From JAQYVL01 sp964578935 (lineage in GTDB: Bacteria; Desulfobacterota; Desulfobacteria; Desulfobacterales; SURF-7): 6,413 nt of DNA. Shown here in pieces: positions 6,366 to 6,413 of the stretch. Position 1 is the first letter of the stretch. Each line of letters starts with the position of its first letter. The notes beneath the pieces are model-generated. The model saw only the letters and a list, made by a program, of their open reading frames with translations, searched no databases and was not told where the DNA came from. Location of the stretch: assembly GCA_964578935.1 (NCBI GenBank), contig CAZOEW010000194.1, forward strand, positions 1 through 6,413, written 5' to 3'. The position numbers and the translations under genes are program-made.

Positions 6366-6413
6366 ATGAAAAAATTTCCAAACAAGCGGGTGGTAATTAC
6401 CGGCGCCGGAAGC
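6366..6413 (+). CDS. Short-chain dehydrogenase/reductase, N-terminal 16 codons only
   Basis: An ATG at 6366 is preceded by TTGGAG with GGAG five bases upstream, and the frame stays open to the window edge. The 16 visible residues, MKKFPNKRVVITGAGS, match the start of short-chain dehydrogenases/reductases: a short lysine-rich lead, the first beta-strand RVVIT, and the beginning of the TGxxxGxG dinucleotide-binding loop. Substrate and full length cannot be told. It is transcribed away from the FixC-like operon, so the two may share regulation if they serve one oxidation pathway. Confidence 0.7.
   Translation, partial: MKKFPNKRVVITGAGS

Overview
The window looks like chromosomal DNA from an anaerobic bacterium, most likely a sulfate-reducing or syntrophic member of the Desulfobacterota (former Deltaproteobacteria). 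This is inferred from gene content: several cysteine-rich [4Fe-4S] proteins, a FixC/FixX-type flavoprotein-ferredoxin pair, and an aldo/keto reductase and a methyltransferase of types I associate with that group. No rRNA, tRNA, mobile element, CRISPR array or phage gene is visible, and no reading frame shows a frameshift.

Layout: (1) Positions 1-1920, plus strand, hold three closely spaced genes: the 3' end of a DUF6125-like protein, a 271-residue aldo/keto reductase-like protein lacking all four catalytic residues of the family, and a 206-residue class I SAM-dependent methyltransferase. (2) Positions 1963-6025, minus strand, hold a four-gene probable operon. In transcription order it encodes a FixC-like FAD oxidoreductase with a long C-terminal extension (TTG start), a FixX-like ferredoxin with two [4Fe-4S] motifs, and two paralogous iron-sulfur proteins that share a CxCR...C...C / CxCCxxCC cysteine block ahead of a bacterial 2x[4Fe-4S] domain. 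The two blocks converge at 1921-1962. (3) Positions 6026-6365 form a 340-base divergent intergenic region, followed by the first 16 codons of a plus-strand short-chain dehydrogenase/reductase.

Working model (inference): the FixC-like flavoprotein and FixX-like ferredoxin form an electron-transferring-flavoprotein:quinone oxidoreductase type relay. The two paralogous iron-sulfur proteins would add further electron carriers or a non-standard metal centre. No etfA or etfB is present in the window, so the electron donor is unknown. The divergent dehydrogenase hints at acyl-CoA, alcohol or hydroxy-acid oxidation. The four-gene redox module is the best candidate for a little-described system here.
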